Source: CAJGCS01 sp045589955
GTDB taxonomy: Bacteria; Bacillota_I; Bacilli_A; ML615J-28; CAG-313
NCBI GenBank assembly: GCA_045589955.1
Contig: JAZNQD010000028.1
Coordinates: 1 to 19,373, forward strand
Direction: 5' to 3'
Length of the DNA stretch: 19,373 bases
Below, piece after piece: positions 13,538-19,373 of this stretch. Position 1 is the stretch's first letter. Each line of letters begins with the position of its first letter. Under the pieces are notes generated by a model. It worked only from the letters and a program-made list of their open reading frames with translations. It searched no databases and was not told where the DNA came from. The position numbers were made by a program, and so were the translations under genes.

Positions 13538-14230
13538 ATGGCAAAAAGAGGAAAAAAATATTTAGAAGCTGTTAAATTATACGATCGTTCAAAAAAATAC
13601 AGCTTAGAAGAAGCAGTAGAACTTGTTAAGAAAACTAATATTGCAAAGTTTGATGCAACAGTTGAAGTAGCATTTAGATTAAACATCGACCCTCGTAAAG
13701 CAGAACAAAATTTACGTGGTGCAGTTTCATTACCACATGGAACTGGTAAAACAGTTAGAGTTTTAGTTATTGCTAAATCAGCTAAAGCACAAGAAGCTCT
13801 TGCAGCAGGTGCAGACTATGCAGGCGATGCTGAATACATTGAAAAAATTAAAGGTGGATGGTTTGAATTCGACACTATCATCGCAACTCCTGATATGATG
13901 GGTGAATTAGGTAAATTAGGTCGTATCTTAGGTCCTAAAGGCTTAATGCCAAACCCTAAAACAGGTACAGTTACAATGAACGTTGAACAAACTGTTAAAG
14001 AATTTAAAGCAGGTAAAGTTGAATACCGTACTGATAAAGTTGGTAATATCCAAGTTCCAGTTGGTAAAGTTTCTTTCGAAAGCAACAAACTTGTTGAAAA
14101 CGTAAAAGCAATTTATAACCAAATGATGCGTGTTAAACCACAAACTGTTAAAGGTGTTTACATGTTAAATATTACTGTATCATCTACAATGGGTCCTGGT
14201 GTTAAAGTTGCATCTGACTTAGTTGCTTAA
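13538..14230 (+). CDS. rplA: 50S ribosomal protein L1
   Basis: The L1-stalk protein that helps release deacylated tRNA from the E site and often represses its own operon. 230 residues, standard. Motifs include MAKRGKKYLEAVKLYDRSKKY, VEVAFRLNIDPRKAEQNLRG, LPHGTGKTVRVLV, the signature GRILGPKGLMPNPKTGTVT and the C-terminal MLNITVSSTMGPGVKV. The ATG follows GAGGTAAGGA. No terminator separates it from the L10 leader and rplJ, so rplK-rplA-rplJ-rplL may be one transcript; a TATAAT at 14267-14272 lacks a matching -35. Confidence 0.98.
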   Translation: MAKRGKKYLEAVKLYDRSKKYSLEEAVELVKKTNIAKFDATVEVAFRLNIDPRKAEQNLRGAVSLPHGTGKTVRVLVIAKSAKAQEALAAGADYAGDAEYIEKIKGGWFEFDTIIATPDMMGELGKLGRILGPKGLMPNPKTGTVTMNVEQTVKEFKAGKVEYRTDKVGNIQVPVGKVSFESNKLVENVKAIYNQMMRVKPQTVKGVYMLNITVSSTMGPGVKVASDLVA

Positions 14231-14282
14231 TTTTTAATAAAAATAGTTAATAAATTATAAGTAAATTATAATAGTAAATAGT

Positions 14283-14378
14283 ATATAAGTAGTCTCTGCC
14301 GTAGACAGTAGGTGCATAATATTAATATTATTGCTTAATTTCCTACCGAGGTTTCAGTTTAAAAACTGATAAAAAATT
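14283..14378 (+). promoter_or_regulatory. Ribosomal protein L10 leader
   Basis: Contains the hallmark strands of the bacterial L10 leader: TCTGCCGTAGACAG then GTAGGTGC on the 5' side and CCTACCGAGG on the 3' side, with GTAGG (14308-14312) pairing to CCTAC (14342-14346) around an 8-bp AT hairpin (14316-14331). L10-L7/L12 complex binding here is known to repress rplJL. A second hairpin, TCAGTTT/AAACTGA (14354-14369), lies between it and the rplJ ribosome site; it has no U-tract, so it is not an obvious terminator. Confidence 0.85.
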
Positions 14379-14393
14379 TTGGAGGTGAAAACA

Positions 14394-14882
14394 ATGAATG
14401 AAGCGACAATCGCTAAAAAACAAGAACTGGTTCAAGTTGTTTTAAGTAAAATGAGCAACGCTGGATCAACAGTATTCGTTGATTACCTAGGATTAACAGT
14501 AGCAGAAGTTACAGAACTTCGTACAAAGCTACATGCTGAAAATTGCGAAATGAAGGTATTTAAAAATAATATTCTTCGTCGTGCAGCTACAGAATTAGGC
14601 CATGCTGATATGGCTGAACAATTAGTAGGACCAAGTGCAATCGTAACTTCTAAAGATGAAGTTACTGCTGCTAAAATTGTATATGATTTTGCAAAAGGTC
14701 ATGAACATTTATCAGTAAAAACTGGTATCGTTGATGGTAAAGTATTAACAGAACCAGAACTAAAAGCACTATCATCATTAGCAAACAAAGAAGGTATGAT
14801 TTCAATGTTACTAAGTGTTTTACAAGCACCTATTCGTGGGCTTGCTGTTGCACTTAATGCAATTTCAGAAAAAGAAAATTAA
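14394..14882 (+). CDS. rplJ: 50S ribosomal protein L10
   Basis: Anchors the L7/L12 dimers to the ribosomal stalk. 162 residues. The N-terminal rRNA-binding domain has KKQELVQVVLSKMSNAGSTVFVDYLGLTVAEVTELR and KVFKNNILRRA; the C-terminal helix that receives L12 dimers is LLSVLQAPIRGLAVALNAISEKEN. I choose the ATG at 14394, 8 nt after GGAGG (14381-14385). The in-frame TTG at 14379 overlaps that ribosome site, so it is not the start. It sits directly behind the L10 leader, and rplL follows after 17 nt. Confidence 0.97.
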   Translation: MNEATIAKKQELVQVVLSKMSNAGSTVFVDYLGLTVAEVTELRTKLHAENCEMKVFKNNILRRAATELGHADMAEQLVGPSAIVTSKDEVTAAKIVYDFAKGHEHLSVKTGIVDGKVLTEPELKALSSLANKEGMISMLLSVLQAPIRGLAVALNAISEKEN

Positions 14883-14899
14883 TTAGGAGGACAAACGAA

Positions 14900-15271
14900 A
14901 TGGCAAAAATTTTAAAAGAAGAATTCATCGCAGCTATTAAAGAGATGAGTGTATTAGAATTAAACGAATTAGTTAAAGCAATCGAAGAAGAATTTGGTGT
15001 ATCTGCAGCAGCTCCAGTAGCAGTAGCAGCAGTTGCAGCAGCTGAAGAAGCAGCTGGACCAAGCGAAGTTAACGTTATCTTAACTTCTGCAGGTTCTGCA
15101 AAATTAGGTGTTATCAAACTTGTACGTGAAGTTACTGGTTTAGGCTTAAAAGAAGCTAAAGATTTAGTTGACAACGCACCTAAAGCAAACAAAGAAAAAG
15201 TTTCTCCAGAAGAAGCTGAAGCTTTAAAAGCTAAATTCGTTGAAGCTGGCGCTGAAATCGAAATTAAATAG
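14900..15271 (+). CDS. rplL: 50S ribosomal protein L7/L12
   Basis: The multicopy stalk protein that recruits translational GTPases. 123 residues: an N-terminal dimerisation domain (EEFIAAIKEMSVLELNELVKAIEEEFGV), an Ala-rich hinge (about 34-51) and the C-terminal factor-binding domain (VILTSAGSAKLGVIKLVREVTGLGLKEAKDLVDNAP, ending AGAEIEIK). The common AGANKVAVIK segment reads AGSAKLGVIK here, a moderate change that keeps the key lysine. TTAGGAGG precedes the ATG by a suitable distance. A strong terminator follows, which should set the high ratio of rplL to downstream expression. Confidence 0.98.
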   Translation: MAKILKEEFIAAIKEMSVLELNELVKAIEEEFGVSAAAPVAVAAVAAAEEAAGPSEVNVILTSAGSAKLGVIKLVREVTGLGLKEAKDLVDNAPKANKEKVSPEEAEALKAKFVEAGAEIEIK

Positions 15272-15286
15272 TTTTTAACAAACAAT

Positions 15287-15319
15287 AAAAACCAGAGAAA
15301 ATACTTCTCTGGTTTTTCT
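15287..15319 (+). terminator. Rho-independent terminator after rplL
   Basis: A perfect 13-bp inverted repeat, AAAAACCAGAGAA (15287-15299) with TTCTCTGGTTTTT (15305-15317), around a five-base loop. The next gene starts 32 bases after it without a clear promoter. Confidence 0.93.
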
Positions 15320-15350
15320 AAATTATGAAGTTAATTATTAAGGAGTTATT

Positions 15351-15944
15351 ATGAATCATTACTATGAAAATAACGAAAATTTAAAAAGTGAAATTATAAC
15401 AATTGATTTTTATTTCCGTGGCAAGAGTATGAAATTCTTAAGTGACAATGGAGTTTTCTCTAAAAAATCAATTGATTTTGGAAGCGCAACTTTATTACAA
15501 TACTTAGGTAAAATTAATAATAATAGTAAGGTATTAGACGTTGGTTGTGGCTATGGTACAATTGGTATTACTCTTGCATCGTTATATCCGACATGTAATT
15601 TTGACCTTGTTGATGTAAATTTAAGAGCGGTAAATTTGGCTAAGCAAAACGCTATTAATAACAATACTCCTAACGTTAATGTTTTTGAAAGTAATACTTA
15701 TCAAAATGTAAAAGGAATGTATGATGTTATTGTTACTAATCCGCCAATAAGAGCTGGCAAACATGTCGTTCATGATATAATCCTTAATGGTTTTAATTAT
15801 TTAAATAACGGGGGAAGTTTATGGTGCGTTATTCAAAAGAAACAAGGAGCACCAAGTGCAATTAAGGCACTAGAAGAAAAGTATTCTTCGGTAACGGTTG
15901 TTGCTAAAGATAAGGGTTATTACATAATTAAAGCGGAAAAATAG
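15351..15944 (+). CDS. Class I SAM methyltransferase, YbxB/RsmC-like
   Basis: 197 residues of the MTS (RsmC C-terminal) methyltransferase family. Motif I is VLDVGCGYGTIGITLA (SAM binding); the acidic end of strand 2 is FDLVDVN. Motif IV reads VTNPPIRAGK, the NPP-type active site used by N2-guanine rRNA methyltransferases. The lone short domain corresponds to Bacillus YbxB, which also lies between rplL and rpoB; RsmC of proteobacteria methylates a 16S rRNA guanine, but the target here is unproven. AAGGAG precedes the ATG. No convincing promoter separates it from the rplL terminator, so it is probably expressed at low level by readthrough. Confidence 0.92.
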   Translation: MNHYYENNENLKSEIITIDFYFRGKSMKFLSDNGVFSKKSIDFGSATLLQYLGKINNNSKVLDVGCGYGTIGITLASLYPTCNFDLVDVNLRAVNLAKQNAINNNTPNVNVFESNTYQNVKGMYDVIVTNPPIRAGKHVVHDIILNGFNYLNNGGSLWCVIQKKQGAPSAIKALEEKYSSVTVVAKDKGYYIIKAEK

Positions 15945-15954
15945 GAAAAATTTG
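15942..15954 (+). repeat. Intergenic repeat element, partial copy 3 (upstream of rpoB)
   Basis: TAGGAAAAATTTG begins with the TAG stop of the preceding gene and matches the first 13 bases of the rplM and rplK copies in 12 of 13 positions. It then continues as TAGAAAAAAAT rather than the fuller 3' part. It lies 85 bp upstream of the rpoB -35. As a single short A-rich match it is weaker than the other two. Confidence 0.45.
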
Positions 15955-16026
15955 TAGAAAAAAATATTTTAAAAAAATAAACTAAAACCACAAAAAAAAT
16001 AAAATTCAAAAAGTAAGCATTTATGC

Positions 16027-16055
16027 TTGACAAAAACTTGCAAATGTAATATAAT
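16027..16055 (+). promoter_or_regulatory. Full-consensus sigma-A promoter for rpoB
   Basis: TTGACA (16027-16032), a 17-bp spacer, TATAAT (16050-16055). The -35 box partly overlaps a short dyad, AAGCAT/ATGCTT (16015-16020 with 16023-16028), which could be an operator. Transcription would start near 16062. Confidence 0.93.
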
Positions 16056-16065
16056 ATGTTATTAT

Positions 16066-16110
16066 GGTAAAATGCCGAAAAATGCGGTTATTTTGCCGCG
16101 CTTTTTGCAT
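16066..16110 (+). promoter_or_regulatory. rpoB leader with two mutually exclusive hairpins
   Basis: Hairpin A: GGTAAAAT (16066-16073) pairs with ATTTTGCC (16090-16097), continued inside by CCG/CGG (16075-16077 with 16085-16087). Hairpin B: GCGG (16084-16087) pairs with CCGC (16096-16099) and extends outward through AAAA/TTTT with a mismatch, ending in a run of five Ts (16102-16106). A and B share bases, so only one can form at a time. B resembles an intrinsic terminator with a short U-tract. A role as attenuator is inference. Confidence 0.45.
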
Positions 16111-16135
16111 AAATATAACAAAAGAGGTGAATAAT

Positions 16136-19100
16136 TTGAGTTACAAAAATATTCAATATGGGAGAACAAGAGTACGTAGAAATTATGGTCGAGTACAAAC
16201 TAACGTTGAATTACCAAATTTAATAGAGGTTCAAACTGAATCTTTTAAGTGGTTGGTAGAAACAGGTTTGAAAGAACTATTTACGGAACTTTCTCCAATT
16301 AAAGAACACGAAGATGGCGGAAAGGTAGAATTATCATTCTTAGATTATGAGTTCTCAAAACCTAAGTATACTATCAAAGAAGCTAAAATGCATAATGTGA
16401 ATTATTCAAGTGCTCTTCATGTTAATGTAGCTTTAGAAAATAAAGAAACAGGAGAAATCAAAGACGATAAGATTTTCTTAGGTGAATTCCCTATCATGAC
16501 TCCTTGGGGAACATTCATTATTAACGGTGCTGAAAGAGTTATTGTTACGCAAATTATTCGTTCTGCCGGTGTTTTCTTCTCAAAAGAAGTAGATAAAAAA
16601 TCTGGTCAATCTTTATTCTCTGGTCAAATCATTCCTACACGTGGTGCTTGGATTGAATATGAAATGGGAACAAAAAATATTTGGTATGCTAAATTAGACA
16701 GATCTAAAAAGGTTCCTTTAACAACATTCATTAAAGCATTAGGTGTTGCAAATGTCTATGAAATTAAAAACTTATTCTTAGGTTCTAACTCTGAAGCAGG
16801 ACAAATTCCTGATATCTTAGTTGAATACTTTGATAACACATTTACAAAAGACTTTGCCTTCGGGGAAGATGATGCTATTAAAGAATTATATGACAAATTA
16901 AAACCAGGTGAAAAAGTTTCTGCCGATAAAGCACGTTCTTCAATTGCTGGTAGATTATTTGAAGTACGTCGTTATGACCTTGCAAGTGTAGGTCGTTATA
17001 AAGTAAATAAAAAACTAGATGTTGTTGATCGTTGTATTGGTCACCGTTTGGCTAACGATTTAGTTAATAACGAAACTGGCGAAGTTATTTTACCTGCAGG
17101 TACTGTTGTTAACTATAATGTTGATGGTGTAAATACTGTTGATATTTTAAGAGCTAATCGTGAACATTATCGTCATACTCATCATTATGATGTTATGTTA
17201 GAAGGTAATGAAGTAGTATTAGAAACTCTTGAAGTATTAGTAAAATCTGGTGAAGGAGAATACAAGGTACGTGTTATTGGTAATGACCAAAGAGAAAATC
17301 GTAACCACGTAGTTCTTTCTGATATTTTTGCATCTATTTCATATTACTTAAACTTACACGTTGGTGTTGGTAAAACTGATGATATTGACCACTTAGGAAA
17401 TAGACGTTTACGTCTAATTGGCGAATTATTACAAAACCAATTCCGTATGGGTCTTGCAAAACTTGAAAAGAATGTTCGTGACAGAATGTCAACAATTGCT
17501 GAAACAAAGGTTATTACTCCACAAAACTTAATCAATCCTAGACCTTTAGTTTCAACACTTAGAGAATTCTTTGCAAGTAGCCAATTATCACAATTCATGG
17601 ACCAAATCAACCCATTATCAGAATTAACAAATAAACGTCGTATTTCTGCCTTAGGTCAAGGTGGTATCTCTCGTGACAGAGCTGGTTTCGAAGTGCGTGA
17701 CGTACATACTTCTCACTATGGTCGTATTTGTCCAGTAGAAACACCCGAAGGTCAAAATATCGGGTTAATTAACTCATTAGCTACTTATGCTCGTGCTAAT
17801 AAGTTTGGTTTCATTGAAACTCCATATTTAGTTGTTAAAAATAACAAAAATGATCAAGCTTACCTTGAAGGTAAAGAACCATTAAAAGTATGGATTACTG
17901 ATGAAGTTAAATACTTAACAGCTGACAAAGAAGAAAAATATGTTATTGCCCAAGCAAACGCGTTAATGGAAAAGAATGAAGAAACTGGCGAAGTATTACT
18001 TACTGAAAATGTAGTAGTCGCTCGTCGTGCTGGTGAGTTCATTGAAATTTCTAAAGATCAAATTGACTTAATTGACGCTTCTCCAAAACAAGTTGTTGCC
18101 GTTTCAACTGCATGTATCCCATTCCTAGAACATGACGATACAACTCGTGCACTGATGGGTGCGAACATGCAACGTCAAGCAATTCCTCTATTAAAACCAG
18201 AAGCACCATTTGTTGGTACTGGTATTGAATATAAAGCTGCTAAAGATTCAGGTGTAGCTATTTGTGCTGATGTTGATGGCGTAGTTAAATATGTAGATGC
18301 TAATACAATTAAAGTATTAGATGATGAAGGCAAATTACACGAATATCAATTAAACAAATATGAACGTTCTAATAACTCAACATGTGTTAACCAAAGACCA
18401 ATTGTTGAACCACGTGAAAGAGTTAAGAAGGGTGATGTTCTTGCAGATGGACCTTCAATGGATCAAGGCGAATTAGCTCTTGGACGTAACGTTGTTATTG
18501 CCTTTATGACATGGAATGGTTATAACTTCGAGGATGCTGTTATCATGAGTGAAAGATTAGTTCAAGATGACGTATATACTTCAATTCATATTGAAGAATA
18601 TGTTGTTGAATCTCGTGATACTAAACTTGGTAAAGAAGAAATCACAGCTGATTTAGAAGGTGAAAGTAAAGATTCTATTGCAAACTTAGACGAAAATGGT
18701 ATTATTCGTTTAGGTGCTGAAGTAAAAGAAGGCGATACTTTAGTAGGTAAAGTAACACCTAAAGGTGTAACTGAACCAACACCAGAAGAAAGATTAAGCC
18801 AAGCATTATTCTCTGACAACTCTAAAGAAGTACGTATTACTTCGCTTAAAGTTCCACATGGCGGTGGTGGTATCGTTAATAAAATCGAAAGATTTAACAA
18901 GAAAAGCGGTGCAGATTTACCACCAGGGGTAAATGAAGTTGTTCGTGTATATATTGTTCAAAAACGTAAGATTTCTGAAGGTGACAAAATGGCTGGTCGT
19001 CATGGTAACAAAGGGGTTATCTCTAAGATTTTACCAATCGAAGACATGCCATTTATGACTGATGGTACTCCAGTAGATATTATGTTAAATCCACAAGGTG

Positions 19101-19373
19101 TTCCATCTCGTATGAACATTGGACAAGTACTTGAATTACACTTAGGTATGGCTGCTAAGAAATTAGGTGTTCACGTTGCAACACCAGTATTCGATGGTGT
19201 AAGACACCAAGACTTAGTAGACATTATGAATGAAGCTCGTGATAAAGAAGCTAAGGAAGCATTAGAAAATCCTCAAGCAGAACGTGCTGTAATTGATGAA
19301 AATGGTAAAACATATTTATTTGATGGTAGAACAGGACGTCAATTTGACAATAAGATTTCTGTTGGTGTAATGT
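16136..19373 (+). CDS. rpoB: DNA-directed RNA polymerase beta subunit, 5' part
   Basis: Catalytic subunit of RNA polymerase. The frame is open from a TTG at 16136 (SYKNIQYGRTRVRRNYGRV follows) to the window edge, 1079 complete codons; about the last hundred residues lie outside. GAGGTGA at 16124-16130 is the ribosome site. No in-frame ATG occurs before about residue 85, so TTG is the start. Landmarks: MTPWGTFIINGAERVIVTQ, the rifampicin pocket SSQLSQFMDQINPLSEL (about 482-498), RAGFEVRDVHTSHYGRICP, YNFEDAVIMSER, GDKMAGRHGNKGVIS and MLNPQGVPSRMNIGQ. Residue 499, equivalent to E. coli His526, is Asn (AAT at 17630-17632). Neighbouring pocket residues Q486, D489 and S504 are the usual ones. It has its own strong promoter and a structured leader. 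Confidence 0.98.
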   Translation, partial: MSYKNIQYGRTRVRRNYGRVQTNVELPNLIEVQTESFKWLVETGLKELFTELSPIKEHEDGGKVELSFLDYEFSKPKYTIKEAKMHNVNYSSALHVNVALENKETGEIKDDKIFLGEFPIMTPWGTFIINGAERVIVTQIIRSAGVFFSKEVDKKSGQSLFSGQIIPTRGAWIEYEMGTKNIWYAKLDRSKKVPLTTFIKALGVANVYEIKNLFLGSNSEAGQIPDILVEYFDNTFTKDFAFGEDDAIKELYDKLKPGEKVSADKARSSIAGRLFEVRRYDLASVGRYKVNKKLDVVDRCIGHRLANDLVNNETGEVILPAGTVVNYNVDGVNTVDILRANREHYRHTHHYDVMLEGNEVVLETLEVLVKSGEGEYKVRVIGNDQRENRNHVVLSDIFASISYYLNLHVGVGKTDDIDHLGNRRLRLIGELLQNQFRMGLAKLEKNVRDRMSTIAETKVITPQNLINPRPLVSTLREFFASSQLSQFMDQINPLSELTNKRRISALGQGGISRDRAGFEVRDVHTSHYGRICPVETPEGQNIGLINSLATYARANKFGFIETPYLVVKNNKNDQAYLEGKEPLKVWITDEVKYLTADKEEKYVIAQANALMEKNEETGEVLLTENVVVARRAGEFIEISKDQIDLIDASPKQVVAVSTACIPFLEHDDTTRALMGANMQRQAIPLLKPEAPFVGTGIEYKAAKDSGVAICADVDGVVKYVDANTIKVLDDEGKLHEYQLNKYERSNNSTCVNQRPIVEPRERVKKGDVLADGPSMDQGELALGRNVVIAFMTWNGYNFEDAVIMSERLVQDDVYTSIHIEEYVVESRDTKLGKEEITADLEGESKDSIANLDENGIIRLGAEVKEGDTLVGKVTPKGVTEPTPEERLSQALFSDNSKEVRITSLKVPHGGGGIVNKIERFNKKSGADLPPGVNEVVRVYIVQKRKISEGDKMAGRHGNKGVISKILPIEDMPFMTDGTPVDIMLNPQGVPSRMNIGQVLELHLGMAAKKLGVHVATPVFDGVRHQDLVDIMNEARDKEAKEALENPQAERAVIDENGKTYLFDGRTGRQFDNKISVGVM

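Noticed and set aside
14231..14283. Separate promoter for rplJ from TATAAT at 14267-14272
   Set aside because: The hexamer 17 bp upstream (TAGTTA) is a poor -35, and TATAAT is common by chance in such AT-rich sequence. Cotranscription with rplK-rplA is simpler.
14854..15285. A 143-residue open frame on the - strand opposite rplL
   Set aside because: It is the antisense shadow of the Ala-rich rplL gene (Ser/Ala-rich translation), has no ribosome site, and rplL is unmistakable.
16151..16170. Shared string TGGGAGAACAAGA between the rplK leader (13029-13041) and the start of rpoB
   Set aside because: A 13-base match is expected by chance in a window of this size and AT bias, and one copy is constrained by coding.
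1..19373. CRISPR arrays, insertion sequences, phage genes, tRNA or rRNA genes
   Set aside because: No regularly spaced direct repeats, transposase-like frames, terminal inverted repeats or cloverleaf/rRNA signatures were seen. The intergenic gaps are all under 300 bases.

Overview
The window is a gene-dense, AT-rich stretch in which every gene I can support lies on the + strand. Gene order, A-rich Shine-Dalgarno sites, U-tract terminators and textbook TTGACA-17-TATAAT promoters all point to a low-GC Firmicute. Two traits lean toward Mollicutes or a related uncultured Bacilli lineage. RpoB has Asn instead of His in the rifampicin pocket, a residue known from naturally rifampicin-insensitive Mollicutes. 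None of the 22 stop codons visible is TGA (15 TAA, 7 TAG), although TGA is not read as Trp in these genes. The taxonomic placement is inference.

Layout. Positions 1-408 hold the 3' end of a P-loop kinase-like gene with a different base composition, closed by a strong terminator. Next come metG, a Kef-type antiporter and a YitT-family membrane protein (635-5000) from one extended -10 promoter, ending in a terminator. murI follows, then rplM-rpsI with its own promoter, a candidate L13 leader and a terminator. A small two-helix membrane protein opens the next run.

From cysS to rpoB (7256 to the end) the order is the conserved Firmicute block: cysS, mrnC, rlmB, a SigH-like sigma factor, rpmG, secE, nusG, rplK, rplA, rplJ, rplL, a YbxB/RsmC-like methyltransferase, rpoB. 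It differs from the Bacillus subtilis order in two ways: yacP is absent between rlmB and the sigma gene, and a DUF1294 membrane gene plus a tandem-GNAT acetyltransferase, with their own promoter and terminator, sit between nusG and rplK. rpoB runs off the right edge, with about 1079 codons present.

How the parts work together. Almost everything serves translation and transcription: two aminoacyl-tRNA synthetases, rRNA maturation and methylation (MrnC, RlmB), seven ribosomal proteins, NusG, RNA polymerase beta and an alternative sigma factor, plus SecE for export. Several leaders look like ribosomal-protein feedback sites: rplJ (L10 leader, convincing), rplM and rplK (candidates). The most interesting non-coding signals are a 25-bp near-identical element repeated upstream of the rplM and rplK promoters with a shorter relative upstream of rpoB, a terminator whose hairpin contains the -35 box of the rplK promoter, and two mutually exclusive hairpins in the rpoB leader. 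I see no mobile element, CRISPR array, tRNA or rRNA gene. No gene-free stretch exceeds 300 bases. I do not see a wholly new multi-gene system here; the novelty lies in regulatory architecture and lineage-specific protein variants.
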